DNA of 64,000 nt from ZC4RG29 sp036381475. Lineage in GTDB: Bacteria > Bacteroidota > Bacteroidia > Cytophagales > Cyclobacteriaceae. Both the position numbers and the translations under genes were made by a program. How positions within the stretch are numbered: the first letter of the stretch is position 1; the number at the start of each line of letters is the position of its first letter. The notes beneath the pieces were generated by a model. That model saw only the letters and a list, made by a program, of their open reading frames with translations, searched no databases and was not told the origin of the DNA. Below, piece by piece: positions 42,270 to 51,698 of this stretch. Location of the stretch: contig DASVCT010000027.1 in assembly GCA_036381475.1 (NCBI GenBank), positions 3,073-67,072 of the forward strand, given 5' to 3'.

Positions 42270-43481
42270 GTGAAAAAGGAAATCAAATACTTGCTCCTGC
42301 TGGGCGTCGCCGCGTTGATATATCTTGTCTTCCAACTTTTCACGCCCCGCCAGTTCGACTGGAGCGTCACATTCAACGAACAGGATAAGAATCCCTTTGG
42401 AGGATATGTTCTTCGCCAGCTTATCGACGATATCTTTCCGGGACAGCAGGTGGCGCACTCCTACAGCACCATCTACGAACTATACGATTCCTTAGACAAG
42501 CCAGTCAATTTTCTGAGCCTGTCCATATCATTTGATGCTGATCAACAAGATGTGGATGCCCTTCTCGACAATGTCTATAACGGCGGTCATGCGTTCATTT
42601 CATCCGAATGGCTCTACGGACCTCTCGGCGATACCTTGTCACTTGTAATAAGCGACTACTACTGGGAACGAAACTTTCACGTTGCCGTCAATAAGGAGGA
42701 CACTTCCACGCTCGTGTTCACCAACCCATCATTGCAAAGCACGTCCACATACCGGTATCCCCGCAACGGCATTCGGTACTACATTCAGAAATTCGACTCG
42801 GTGAATGCCAGGGTGATCGCGACCAACGAACTTGGCTTGCCCGTAACCGTTAGTATCCCCTGGGGCAAAGGTCAGGTGATTGTCAACAGCACGCCCATGG
42901 CTTTCACGAATGCCTACATACTCGCCGGCGAAAATCCTGATTTCACTGCCCTCTCGCTTTCCGTATTGCCGAAGAACGACCTGATCTGGTCGGAGTATTA
43001 CCACCTCGGGCGAGCTGAGGTGCAGTCGCCACTGCGGTTTGTTCTGACTACCGAATCGCTCCGGTGGGCGTATTACCTCACCATTGGATCAATTCTCCTT
43101 TTCATGTTTTTCGAAGCGAAACGTAAACAGCGCATTATCCCGGTTATCAAGCCGCTGGCCAATACGAGCGTGGAGTTTGTGTCAACGATCGGCAACCTCT
43201 ATTTTCAGAACGGCGATCACAAAGACCTCGCTGAAAAGCGAATCGCATACTTCCTGGAACATATTCGGACAAAGTACTGGCTTAACACCCAGAAGCTCGA
43301 CGAAGAGTTCATGTCGGCTTTGTCGCGACGCAGTGGGATATCACCGGAAACCGTTCGCGGCACTTTTTCGCTGGTGCGGGAGGTTCAGTCGCGCGCCAGC
43401 ATCACCGCTGAAGAGCTCAAAGCCCTGAACCAGGCGCTGGAGAAATTTGAAACGCCATATTCACAAAATCACAATACCTAG
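42270..43481 (+). CDS. DUF4350 domain protein
   Basis: Protein of 403 residues starting with a GTG that directly follows the previous stop codon. One N-terminal helix (about 5-22), a DUF4350/GATase-like domain (about 40-220; NPFGGYVLRQLIDDIFPGQ at its start), a second helix (about 268-287) and a cytoplasmic tail rich in basic residues. A role as binding platform in the MoxR system is inferred only from gene order. Confidence 0.83.
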   Translation: MKKEIKYLLLLGVAALIYLVFQLFTPRQFDWSVTFNEQDKNPFGGYVLRQLIDDIFPGQQVAHSYSTIYELYDSLDKPVNFLSLSISFDADQQDVDALLDNVYNGGHAFISSEWLYGPLGDTLSLVISDYYWERNFHVAVNKEDTSTLVFTNPSLQSTSTYRYPRNGIRYYIQKFDSVNARVIATNELGLPVTVSIPWGKGQVIVNSTPMAFTNAYILAGENPDFTALSLSVLPKNDLIWSEYYHLGRAEVQSPLRFVLTTESLRWAYYLTIGSILLFMFFEAKRKQRIIPVIKPLANTSVEFVSTIGNLYFQNGDHKDLAEKRIAYFLEHIRTKYWLNTQKLDEEFMSALSRRSGISPETVRGTFSLVREVQSRASITAEELKALNQALEKFETPYSQNHNT

Positions 43482-43502
43482 CTTTATCAGATCCTTATCT
43501 CA

Positions 43503-44480
43503 ATGGAAGACGACACATTTGAAACACGAGTAGACCTATCGGCCCTTCGCGAAAGCGTTGAAAAAATCCGGAGTGAAGTCGGCAAGGTTATCATCGGGCA
43601 GGACGAAATGATCACCCTACTGATTACGGCTATCCTCGCGGATGGACACGTACTCATCGAAGGTGTCCCCGGCGTAGCCAAGACCCTTACCGCGCGACTG
43701 ATGGCCAGCGTCATCTCCGTAAACTTCTCGCGGATACAATTCACGCCCGACCTTATGCCTTCCGACGTTCTCGGCACGTCGGTGTACAATCTCAAAACGT
43801 CGGCGTTCGAGTTCAAGGCAGGGCCGATATTCTCCAACATCGTTCTCATAGACGAAATCAATCGCGCACCAGCCAAAACACAGGCGGCGCTTTTCGAAGT
43901 TATGGAGGAGCGGCAGGTGACCGTTGATGGGCATACCTATCCGATAGAAGCGCCATACATGGTCATCGCGACACAAAATCCGATCGAACACGAAGGCACC
44001 TACCGTCTCCCTGAAGCCCAACTCGACCGGTTCCTGTTCAAGATCGCGGTCCAGTATCCCTCCATGGATCAGGAGGTGGACATCCTGAGGGGTCACCAGG
44101 AGCGCAAGGGACAGATGCCTACCGGAAAGGTGTCACGCGTGCTGACGCCTGAGGAAATTGCAGCATATCGCGCCAAAGTCCATGAAGTGTACTGCGAAGA
44201 CCATCTCTTCCGGTACATCGCCGGCATTATCCAGGAAACGCGCAATAGCCCCGCCCTTTTTCTGGGTGCCTCCCCTCGCGCGTCTGTGGCGATCCTCAAC
44301 AGCGCCAAAGCGTTTGCGGCGGTCGGCGGTCGCGACTTCATCACGCCGGAAGACATTCGCTACGTCGCCGTTCCCGCCCTTCGTCACCGCGTCATCCTTA
44401 CGCCCGATAAGGAAATGGAAGGCGTCAGCACTGACGAGGTACTAAAACAGATCATGGAAAAGGTGGAAGTTCCGCGCTAG
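43503..44480 (+). CDS. MoxR family AAA+ ATPase
   Basis: AAA+ chaperone-like ATPase of 325 residues. Walker A EGVPGVAKT (about 55-63), Walker B and following NIVLIDEINRAPAKTQAAL, EVMEERQVTVDG, sensor ATQNPIEHEGTYRLPEAQLDRF, and the C-terminal AAA lid (about 255-320). MoxR proteins act with VWA/DUF58 proteins to mature or insert protein complexes. It precedes the DUF58 gene by one base and belongs to the six-gene operon. Confidence 0.95.
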   Translation: MEDDTFETRVDLSALRESVEKIRSEVGKVIIGQDEMITLLITAILADGHVLIEGVPGVAKTLTARLMASVISVNFSRIQFTPDLMPSDVLGTSVYNLKTSAFEFKAGPIFSNIVLIDEINRAPAKTQAALFEVMEERQVTVDGHTYPIEAPYMVIATQNPIEHEGTYRLPEAQLDRFLFKIAVQYPSMDQEVDILRGHQERKGQMPTGKVSRVLTPEEIAAYRAKVHEVYCEDHLFRYIAGIIQETRNSPALFLGASPRASVAILNSAKAFAAVGGRDFITPEDIRYVAVPALRHRVILTPDKEMEGVSTDEVLKQIMEKVEVPR

Positions 44481-44481
44481 T

Positions 44482-45813
44482 ATGAAACTGCTGCGAAGTC
44501 TGTACATCAACAATCGCTTCTTCCAGTGCATGGGCGCGCTGGTCGCGCTGTTCGTGACTTCGTTTATCTTCCCTGCGTTCATTCTTGTTCCAAAGATTCT
44601 TTTCCTGATTCTCGTTTCGTCATCCGTTGCCGATATCATTGTGTTATACCGAGTGCGAAAGGGACTACACTGCGTGCGTTTTGTGCCAGAGAAACTTTCC
44701 AATGGCGACGAAAATGAGATCCGAATTTTCCTGGAAAACTTTTACCCCTTCCCAGTCAAACTGAACGTCATCGATGAGATCCCGCACCGGTTCCAGCGCC
44801 GCGACGTAAATTTTGTTGCGCGACTTGCATCCCGCACTACCTCCACCATCCGCTATACGCTGCGGCCCGTTAAACGCGGCGAATACCACTTCGGAGTTGT
44901 CAACGTATTCGTGAGCACGCCGTTGGGCTTGTTCCGGCGGCGCTACAAAATGTCCGGCGATGTGATGGTGCCTGTATATCCGTCCTTTATCCAGATGCGC
45001 AAGTACGAACTGCTGGCGATCTCAGACCGGCTCGTCGAAAGTGGCATCAAGAAGATCCGGCGCATTGGCCACAACATGGAGTTCGAGCAGATAAAGGAGT
45101 ACGTGTCGGGTGACGATTTCAGGACCATCAACTGGAAAGCCACCGCACGGAAGTCAACGCTCATGGTGAATCATTACCAGGACGAGCGATCGCAGCAGGT
45201 TTACTCACTGATTGACAAAGGACGGGTCATGCAAATGCCGTTCAATGGCATGAGCCTCCTGGATTACGCGATCAACGCAAGTCTTGTGATTTCCAACGTC
45301 GCCATCCGAAAATCCGACAAGGCCGGTATCGTCACCTTCCAGGACAAGATCGGGTCCACGCTCGCCGCCGGAAAGCAAGGCAAGCAAATGACACAGATCA
45401 TGGAGGTGCTTTACAATCAAAAGACCGCGTTTCGTGAATCAGATTTCTCCGTGCTCTTCACGCATATCCGGCGGAAAATTAACCAGCGAAGCCTGCTGCT
45501 ACTATTCACCAACTTTGAATCGATATTTGGCCTGCAACGTCAACTGCCATTCATCAAAAGGCTGGCGCACCGGCACCTGGTGGTCGTCATCTTTTTTGAG
45601 AACACGGAAATCACCCGCATTGCAGAAGAACCAGCCACGTCGCTGCGAAGCATTTATCATAAGACGATAGCTGAAAAATTCCGATATGAAAAGAAGTTGA
45701 TCGTGAAGGAACTCAACCGTAGTGGAATTCAGGCGCTGTTAACCAGTCCTGATCGACTGACCGTCGACACCATAAATAAGTATCTCGAATTAAAAGCCCG
45801 TGGTATGATCTGA
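44482..45813 (+). CDS. DUF58 (VWA-like) membrane protein, MoxR partner
   Basis: Protein of 443 residues with two N-terminal helices (about 13-32 and 35-52) and a DUF58 domain: EFEQIKEYVSGDDFRTINWK followed by ATARKSTLMVNHYQDERSQQ, with VYSLIDKGRVM forming a VWA-like site in which the usual DxSxS is changed. Last gene of the SpoIIM-DUF4129-DUF4350-MoxR operon. MoxR and DUF58 are thought to work as a chaperone pair; clients are unknown here. Confidence 0.92.
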   Translation: MKLLRSLYINNRFFQCMGALVALFVTSFIFPAFILVPKILFLILVSSSVADIIVLYRVRKGLHCVRFVPEKLSNGDENEIRIFLENFYPFPVKLNVIDEIPHRFQRRDVNFVARLASRTTSTIRYTLRPVKRGEYHFGVVNVFVSTPLGLFRRRYKMSGDVMVPVYPSFIQMRKYELLAISDRLVESGIKKIRRIGHNMEFEQIKEYVSGDDFRTINWKATARKSTLMVNHYQDERSQQVYSLIDKGRVMQMPFNGMSLLDYAINASLVISNVAIRKSDKAGIVTFQDKIGSTLAAGKQGKQMTQIMEVLYNQKTAFRESDFSVLFTHIRRKINQRSLLLLFTNFESIFGLQRQLPFIKRLAHRHLVVVIFFENTEITRIAEEPATSLRSIYHKTIAEKFRYEKKLIVKELNRSGIQALLTSPDRLTVDTINKYLELKARGMI

Positions 45814-45885
45814 TCGGCTTTCCGAAGCGTGATTTGATTAACTTGCCGAAGGCGAAACTGAAGGATTAAACACTGGCCGACCGTT

Positions 45886-48800
45886 ATGCCCAAGAAATAT
45901 CTCGTTGCCCTCACCCTGGTGCTCCTTAGTTTCGACTCCGCCCGGGCACAAACAATTTTCCGAAAAGCGCCCACAAAACCTCCTGTTATCTGTAAGGCTG
46001 GTCCCGGATCCGGTATTGGAACGCGGATACCCGCGCCAGCCGCATTTCTTCGTGGTGCTGACCATGCCCGGATTAAATCGGCGAACATAACCGTAGAATA
46101 TTACGGGTTTCCCGATGAGGCGCGAGCGGCGTTTGAACATGCCGTGTCCATCTGGGAGACCTTGCTGATCACACCCGTAGAAATCCGGGTAGCGGCAGTA
46201 TGGGCGAACCTTCCGGCCGGCACGCTGGGGTCTGCGGGGCCAGGATACTGGGCAGCCAATTTTCCCGGAGCGCCAAAGTTGAACGTGTACTACCCGGCGG
46301 CCCTCGCAGAAAAACTTGCGGGCACTGACCTCAACGGCCCTGACGAATACGACATTGTCGCGCAATTCAACAGTTCAGTAAAGTGGCATTTCGACGTTGA
46401 CGGGGTGCCTGAGCCCGACGCATTCGACCTGATCACCGTAGTCCTCCACGAACTGGGCCACGGTCTGGGATTCACTTCGACATTCGAAGTCTCGGGCGAC
46501 CAGGGCATGTATGGACGATACACCGACAACAGCATTCCCTTCCCCTACGACGTGCTCCTGGAAACCGGCACTGGAGTAAACATCTATGAAACCTATGCAT
46601 CACCCTCCAACGAACTGGCGCAGCAACTCACAAGTAATAGTCTCTTCTTTGCTTCCCCATCGGACATCCGGATAGCGAAGATCTTTGCGCCGGCACCATT
46701 CGCTGAAGGGTCCAGCATTTCCCATCTCGATCCGACGAACTATCCCCAGGGAACGCAGAACTCCCTTATGCGTCCGTTCATAAATGAGAATGAAGTCAAC
46801 CACGACCCCGGGCCTTTAACACAAAACATATTGGCCGACATCGGTTGGGTGACAACATATATCCATCATGACCATCTGCCCGACCGTGAAGATGTCAGCT
46901 CGCCCATCGTCATCACCGCGACGGTAGCGGCAGATGGAACACCGGGATACGACTTTAACGACAACGCCGTCACGCTGACCTATTCCCGTTCGGACGTTCC
47001 CGGCACCGTGGAAGTCGCCATGCAACCGGGAGGACAGGAGGGCGAGTTTTTAGCCACATTGCCTGCACCGATGAGTCCGGTAACGTATTCGTACAGGATA
47101 TCCGTGCCCGACACCCGTGACAATGTGTTGTACAGCCCGGGACTACAATATGACCCCAGCGCAGCTCCCGGCGCAAAAGGACCTTCCATCGTAAATTATA
47201 CGTTCAGCGTCGGGCCGGACAATGCGCCACCAGTCATCACCCATACCCCGAAGGCATTCATTTCCTATCTCGATGAAGAACTCGTAGTCGACGTGACACT
47301 CGATGAAGGGAGTGGAATTTCCGAAGCAGCGATCGAGTTTATCATCGACGGGAATCCGGAGGTCAACGCACCCCTGGAACTGGTTTCTTCCGAACAAGAT
47401 CCCTTTGACGGAACGACGATATACCATTACCGTAAGGTCATACCGCTCCCCGCCGGAACGCTGGAAGATGGTGACATCGTACAATACCGCATTACCGCCA
47501 CCGACAACGCGCTGTCAAAAAATGCATCGACGTACCCTGCCACCGGATACGTTGAAGTTCCCGTCGAAGGGCTGGCGCCATCCCGGACCTTCTACGTTAA
47601 CGACTTCAATATGCCATCGGACGACTTCATAGGAAGCGACTATACGATAACCACACCGGAAGGCTTCGATTCACCTGCCATCCATTCGCCGCACCCTTAT
47701 CCTGAAGCATTCCCGGCTGACGAGCTCGACCTGGTGTACCAACTTCGGATTCCTATTGTCGTGAGCGCTAAACATTCCATGATGCGGTATGACGAAATAG
47801 TGATTGTAGAACCCGGGGTGGCGGGCTCGATGTTCGGTGACCCGGATTTTTACGATTATATGGTGGTAGAGGGCTCGGCAGACGGGGGCCACACGTGGTT
47901 GCCATTGGCTTCGGGACATGACGCCCGCGATTTCCCTGTATGGGTTTCCCTGTACAATAGTTCCGCAGCAGGCACCCAGGACCACTACGTCACCCGCTTT
48001 ATCGACTTGCGAAACAGATTCAATGCCGGCGATGAAGTGGTTATACGCTTCCGCCTTCATTCAGACCCTTTGGGTGCAGGATGGGGATGTGCCATCGACA
48101 ACCTGCGGATACAAACAGATGAAACGCCACCGGTCATTCGTCATCAACATGTTGATTACTTGCTGGCAGGCACACCAAACGTGTCGCTTCCGGTGACCGT
48201 TTCCGACGCCGGCCTGGTAAGCACACTTACCTTCGAGTACAAGACCAACGACCAACCCCTTCAAGAATCAGCGCAGGATATCAATCAGGATGAGGCGTTC
48301 ATTGATTTCTCCCTCGACCTTCAGTCCCTGGAACCCAATGACACTTTATATTATCGATACGAGGCGGTGGACAGCGCGGGTAACGTGGCCTCACTTCCTG
48401 CCGAAGGCTTCTTCGAAGTACCTATCGTACTTTTTGGAGAGGTGCTCGATCAGTACAACAATACTTTTGACGCGCCATCCAATGATTTCGCGGGCAACTT
48501 TTTCCAAATAATTTCTACGGGTGAGCTTCCAAACCCCGGCATTCACTCCCAGCACTATTACCTTCCGGGCTTTGGACCAACAGATGAATCAGATTTTACC
48601 TACACGCTCCTGAGAAAGATCCGCGTTAGCAGCAAGAACCCTTTTATGAAGTTTGATGAAATTGTTCTTGTGGAACCAGCCGACGAAGGTGCCACGTTTG
48701 GTACTGCCTCATTCCACGACTATGTAATCGTCGAGGGATCAAAAGACAATGGTGAATCGTGGCACCCATTTATCGACGGATACAATGCAAGTGCGCGCAC

Positions 48801-49272
48801 CGAATGGCGAACGGCTTACGATGGAGTGACTGTCACGGATCAACTTATCCGACGGCGCTCGGTTGACCTCACCGCCTCCGGTGATTTCGTGGCCGGCGAT
48901 GAAATTCTCGTCCGCTTCCGGATGTTTTCCGATGAAGCGACGACCGGCTGGGGCTGGTTCATCGACAACCTTCACATTCAGGACGAGGTTACAGGCATCG
49001 ATGACGGCATCATCGCTAACCTTCTCGTATATCCCAATCCTGTCAACAGCGCGGAACCGTTAATCATCGGATTGCAAACGCAAAGGCCCGGAATGCTACA
49101 CGTGAGCATTCTCAACGCCACCGGAAATGAAGTGTACCGCGATGGCTTCCCGGTAGACCAGCAAATGAAATCCCATCCACTGGACATTACGGGGCTTGCC
49201 AACGGGGTGTACCTCCTGCGACTGAACTTCGGCAATGAAACCGTTACGCGAAAGTTCGCAGTAGCCAGGTAG
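45886..49272 (+). CDS. Secreted metalloprotease-like protein with T9SS sorting domain
   Basis: Protein of 1128 residues. Signal peptide 1-22 (ending ARAQ). N-terminal catalytic-like domain (about 50-320) with HELGHGLGF (His188, Glu189, His192); position 11 of the extended metzincin motif is Ser rather than His, so the third ligand is elsewhere or absent. The middle carries Ig-like and paired jelly-roll-like regions: two related stretches (about 565-740 and 850-1040) share FNMPSDDFIGS / FDAPSNDFAGN and RFRLHSDPLGAGWGCAIDNL / RFRMFSDEATTGWGWFIDNL. The last 80 residues (LLVYPNPVN ... GVYLLRLNFGNETVTRKFAV) are a type A C-terminal sorting domain for type IX secretion. Probably released or surface-attached. 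Single gene. Confidence 0.85.
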   Translation: MPKKYLVALTLVLLSFDSARAQTIFRKAPTKPPVICKAGPGSGIGTRIPAPAAFLRGADHARIKSANITVEYYGFPDEARAAFEHAVSIWETLLITPVEIRVAAVWANLPAGTLGSAGPGYWAANFPGAPKLNVYYPAALAEKLAGTDLNGPDEYDIVAQFNSSVKWHFDVDGVPEPDAFDLITVVLHELGHGLGFTSTFEVSGDQGMYGRYTDNSIPFPYDVLLETGTGVNIYETYASPSNELAQQLTSNSLFFASPSDIRIAKIFAPAPFAEGSSISHLDPTNYPQGTQNSLMRPFINENEVNHDPGPLTQNILADIGWVTTYIHHDHLPDREDVSSPIVITATVAADGTPGYDFNDNAVTLTYSRSDVPGTVEVAMQPGGQEGEFLATLPAPMSPVTYSYRISVPDTRDNVLYSPGLQYDPSAAPGAKGPSIVNYTFSVGPDNAPPVITHTPKAFISYLDEELVVDVTLDEGSGISEAAIEFIIDGNPEVNAPLELVSSEQDPFDGTTIYHYRKVIPLPAGTLEDGDIVQYRITATDNALSKNASTYPATGYVEVPVEGLAPSRTFYVNDFNMPSDDFIGSDYTITTPEGFDSPAIHSPHPYPEAFPADELDLVYQLRIPIVVSAKHSMMRYDEIVIVEPGVAGSMFGDPDFYDYMVVEGSADGGHTWLPLASGHDARDFPVWVSLYNSSAAGTQDHYVTRFIDLRNRFNAGDEVVIRFRLHSDPLGAGWGCAIDNLRIQTDETPPVIRHQHVDYLLAGTPNVSLPVTVSDAGLVSTLTFEYKTNDQPLQESAQDINQDEAFIDFSLDLQSLEPNDTLYYRYEAVDSAGNVASLPAEGFFEVPIVLFGEVLDQYNNTFDAPSNDFAGNFFQIISTGELPNPGIHSQHYYLPGFGPTDESDFTYTLLRKIRVSSKNPFMKFDEIVLVEPADEGATFGTASFHDYVIVEGSKDNGESWHPFIDGYNASARTEWRTAYDGVTVTDQLIRRRSVDLTASGDFVAGDEILVRFRMFSDEATTGWGWFIDNLHIQDEVTGIDDGIIANLLVYPNPVNSAEPLIIGLQTQRPGMLHVSILNATGNEVYRDGFPVDQQMKSHPLDITGLANGVYLLRLNFGNETVTRKFAVAR

Positions 49273-49275
49273 CGC

Positions 49276-50316
49276 TTAGAACTTAGCCATCGCCGCGATC
49301 TGATCCTGGGTCAGTGCTTTGCCCTCATGGATGACAATCCTGTATCGGAACGTTACCGACTCGCCAGGTTTCAGCATCAGGTTAAGCTTCTCCTTGCCTT
49401 TGCTGAATATCTCCTGGCCCAGGGGATTGACCGCGAAGAGGCCGTAGCCACGTGCATGCCAGTACGCAGGGTAGCCGGGATTGCCAGGATGGTCAATGAT
49501 CGTGATCGACACGTCGTGGTTGTCCTTCTTGCCGCTTAGTGTTACCCACTTCGCCCGCGTGGACCAAACGTCGTCACCTCGTATCCCTTCACTGCTCAGG
49601 TAGTCGCCACTTACCCCTTCGTTACTCAATGCGGCCACTTCCGTGACGATGCCACTGTTGTCGACGTACTTCGCCGGCTCATTAGAAGGAAGTTCGAGTT
49701 CACGCGCCACTCGTATGGCCAGAAAACCATCCTTAGCGTCCTTGAACGTCACCTCTGTATTGGGGGCGGCCTTTAATGTACTCATGCGGTCGATAATGAA
49801 ATTATCTCCGTCTACCTTGAAACCATAGGTGGTCGATTCGAGCAGGAGGAGTTTTCCATTGTGATCCTTCCACAGCGCATTTACCTCGAGCGTGGCCTTT
49901 TTCCCGGAAGCCTTCTTTGAAACGACTTTGTCGTGATATATCGTGCCGTAATGAGGCCTTCGTGCGTAGGGTATGGCGGTTGAGTTGTTCCAGAAGTCGA
50001 GTCCGTTGACGCTTTCGTAATTCATCCACAAACCGACATGGTGCGGGTGGTCCACCCGCTCGCCCGGTCGGGGGTCGAGCGGATAACCACGCGTTACCGT
50101 GACGCCGGACACCGTCTTCACGGGGTACAGCACCGGCTTCATCACGGAATCGAAATAGCAGTAAGCCGTAAGCACCTTACCGTTGTACAGGACGTCGATC
50201 TTCTTTTCCGCCGGACTTTCATGAAAAGAAAATCCCGAACCCTGTGCAAGTAATCGGCTAGTACAGGTGGCTACCAGGATGACAGCAAACAACGTATGAA
50301 CTATGCGATGGATCAT
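49276..50316 (-). CDS. DUF6807 (PmoA-like) secreted protein
   Basis: Exported protein of 346 residues with signal peptide (about 1-24). The family pattern GYPLDPRPGERVDHPHHVGLWMNYESVNGLDFWNN (around residues 79-113) and YWHARGYGLFAVNPLGQEIFS near the C-terminus identify DUF6807, annotated 'methane oxygenase PmoA' in some databases for historical reasons; there is no reason to expect methane oxidation. It overlaps the Gfo/Idh/MocA gene by four bases (ATGA at 50313-50316). Role in sugar catabolism is inferred from context. It ends 3 bases from the convergent protease gene. Confidence 0.82.
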   Translation of the reverse strand: MIHRIVHTLFAVILVATCTSRLLAQGSGFSFHESPAEKKIDVLYNGKVLTAYCYFDSVMKPVLYPVKTVSGVTVTRGYPLDPRPGERVDHPHHVGLWMNYESVNGLDFWNNSTAIPYARRPHYGTIYHDKVVSKKASGKKATLEVNALWKDHNGKLLLLESTTYGFKVDGDNFIIDRMSTLKAAPNTEVTFKDAKDGFLAIRVARELELPSNEPAKYVDNSGIVTEVAALSNEGVSGDYLSSEGIRGDDVWSTRAKWVTLSGKKDNHDVSITIIDHPGNPGYPAYWHARGYGLFAVNPLGQEIFSKGKEKLNLMLKPGESVTFRYRIVIHEGKALTQDQIAAMAKF

Positions 50317-51659
50317 CCTTTGAACGGTTTACCTCCCACCATAACTTCCTGGGTTGCCTCGTCGAACGTGGCTCTCATTCCTGTGTGGGCCGCCGCCGTG
50401 GTCATGATACAAGCGATTGCGTGCGAGTATCCCGCTTCCACCGGAGCATTAGGTTCCTTCCGGTCGCGGACGCACTCCATCCAGTTCCGCATGTGGTTGG
50501 ACGTAAGATTATCGGCACCGGTGTTGGCAGAGGCCACCACTTTTTCCTTTACCTGGGTAAGGTCGAGCGTGGGTAGCAGGTTTGCTTCCATGTTCATGGC
50601 TTTCGCGTGCCGTTCGCTGAGACCGCCTGTCGGTGTCACCATGTTGGTGTTGAGGTTGAGTTCACCTCCGTTGGAGTAGTAAATTTCCGACGGATTTTCC
50701 TCGCCGTTGTGCATACGCGAGAGGAACACCACCTGGAATCCTGAAGAAGGATCGTCTGCCGGGCCGTAGTCGAAGGCTGCCGTGATGGTGTCCCAGTTTC
50801 TTCGTCCATCCTTCCATTGGTAGATCCCTCCGTTTGCGACCGCACTGCGTGGATGCTTCAATCCGGTAAACCAGTGTACCGTGTCAATCTGGTGACACAT
50901 CCATTGGCCTGGCAATCCCGAGGAGTAAGGCCAGAAGAGGCGGAACTCAAGGTGTTTTCGCGCGTCGAAAGGTTCGAATGGCCGGTTCATCAGGAATCGC
51001 TTCCAGTCCGTGTCCTCCTCCTTCATTTTTTGCACCAGGTCAACTCTGCGCCAGCGGCCGGGCTGGTTCACATTCCAGGTGAGTTCCACCATCGTGATGT
51101 TGCCGAATTTTCCAGATCGGATAAAGTCGTTTGCCGCGTGGTAGTTGCTGCCACTCCGTCGTTGTGAGCCGATCTGTACGATCTTTTTTGTTTCACGCAC
51201 AGCCTTCAGCGCCTCCCGGGCGTCAGCCATGCTTTCCGCGAAAGGCTTTTCACAATAGGCGTCACATCCGGCCCGAACGGCCTCAGCACAATGCAGCGCA
51301 TGTTGGAAATCCGCCGTGCTGATGATCACGGCATCCAGGTCTTTCATCCCGTACAGTTCATCGTTGTTCCTGCACGCCTTGATGTCATGGCCGATCTTTT
51401 CGCTGATCTCGGAATGTCCGCGCTCACGTTTGTACTTCCATATGTCAGATACTGCAACGATATCGAAGTTCAGTTCTTTGTTGTGTATGAGGAAGCTGGG
51501 CAGCAGTGAACTGCGAAACCGGTCAGAGAAGCCTACGATTCCGACGTTAACGCGGTCGTTCGCGCCAATTATGCGGGCATAACTCCGTGGACTGAAGGCC
51601 ATCGCACCCAGGGTGGCGGCTGCAGAGGTCTTGATAAAATTTCTCCGTGAATGTTTCAT
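50313..51659 (-). CDS. Gfo/Idh/MocA family oxidoreductase with Tat signal
   Basis: NAD(P)-dependent sugar oxidoreductase of 448 residues. Tat-type N-terminus MKHSRRNFIKTSAAATLGAM, then the Rossmann start VNVGIVGFSDRF. DAVIISTADFQHALHCAEAVRAGCDAYCEKPFAES contains the family EKP motif, and HQIDTVHWFTGLKHPRSAVANG the later conserved region. Export of such enzymes to the periplasm is common in Bacteroidota. It lies between the GMC oxidoreductase and DUF6807 genes in the same orientation, suggesting one oxidative pathway for a sugar or polyol. Confidence 0.92.
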   Translation of the reverse strand: MKHSRRNFIKTSAAATLGAMAFSPRSYARIIGANDRVNVGIVGFSDRFRSSLLPSFLIHNKELNFDIVAVSDIWKYKRERGHSEISEKIGHDIKACRNNDELYGMKDLDAVIISTADFQHALHCAEAVRAGCDAYCEKPFAESMADAREALKAVRETKKIVQIGSQRRSGSNYHAANDFIRSGKFGNITMVELTWNVNQPGRWRRVDLVQKMKEEDTDWKRFLMNRPFEPFDARKHLEFRLFWPYSSGLPGQWMCHQIDTVHWFTGLKHPRSAVANGGIYQWKDGRRNWDTITAAFDYGPADDPSSGFQVVFLSRMHNGEENPSEIYYSNGGELNLNTNMVTPTGGLSERHAKAMNMEANLLPTLDLTQVKEKVVASANTGADNLTSNHMRNWMECVRDRKEPNAPVEAGYSHAIACIMTTAAAHTGMRATFDEATQEVMVGGKPFKG

Positions 51660-51698
51660 GGCTTGTCGATGGGTTTAGGAAGTTAAATTGGGTATGGG

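Noticed and set aside
49276..50316. Methane oxygenase function suggested by the PmoA name
   Set aside because: The sequence is DUF6807, a secreted soluble protein without the membrane or copper features of particulate methane monooxygenase.
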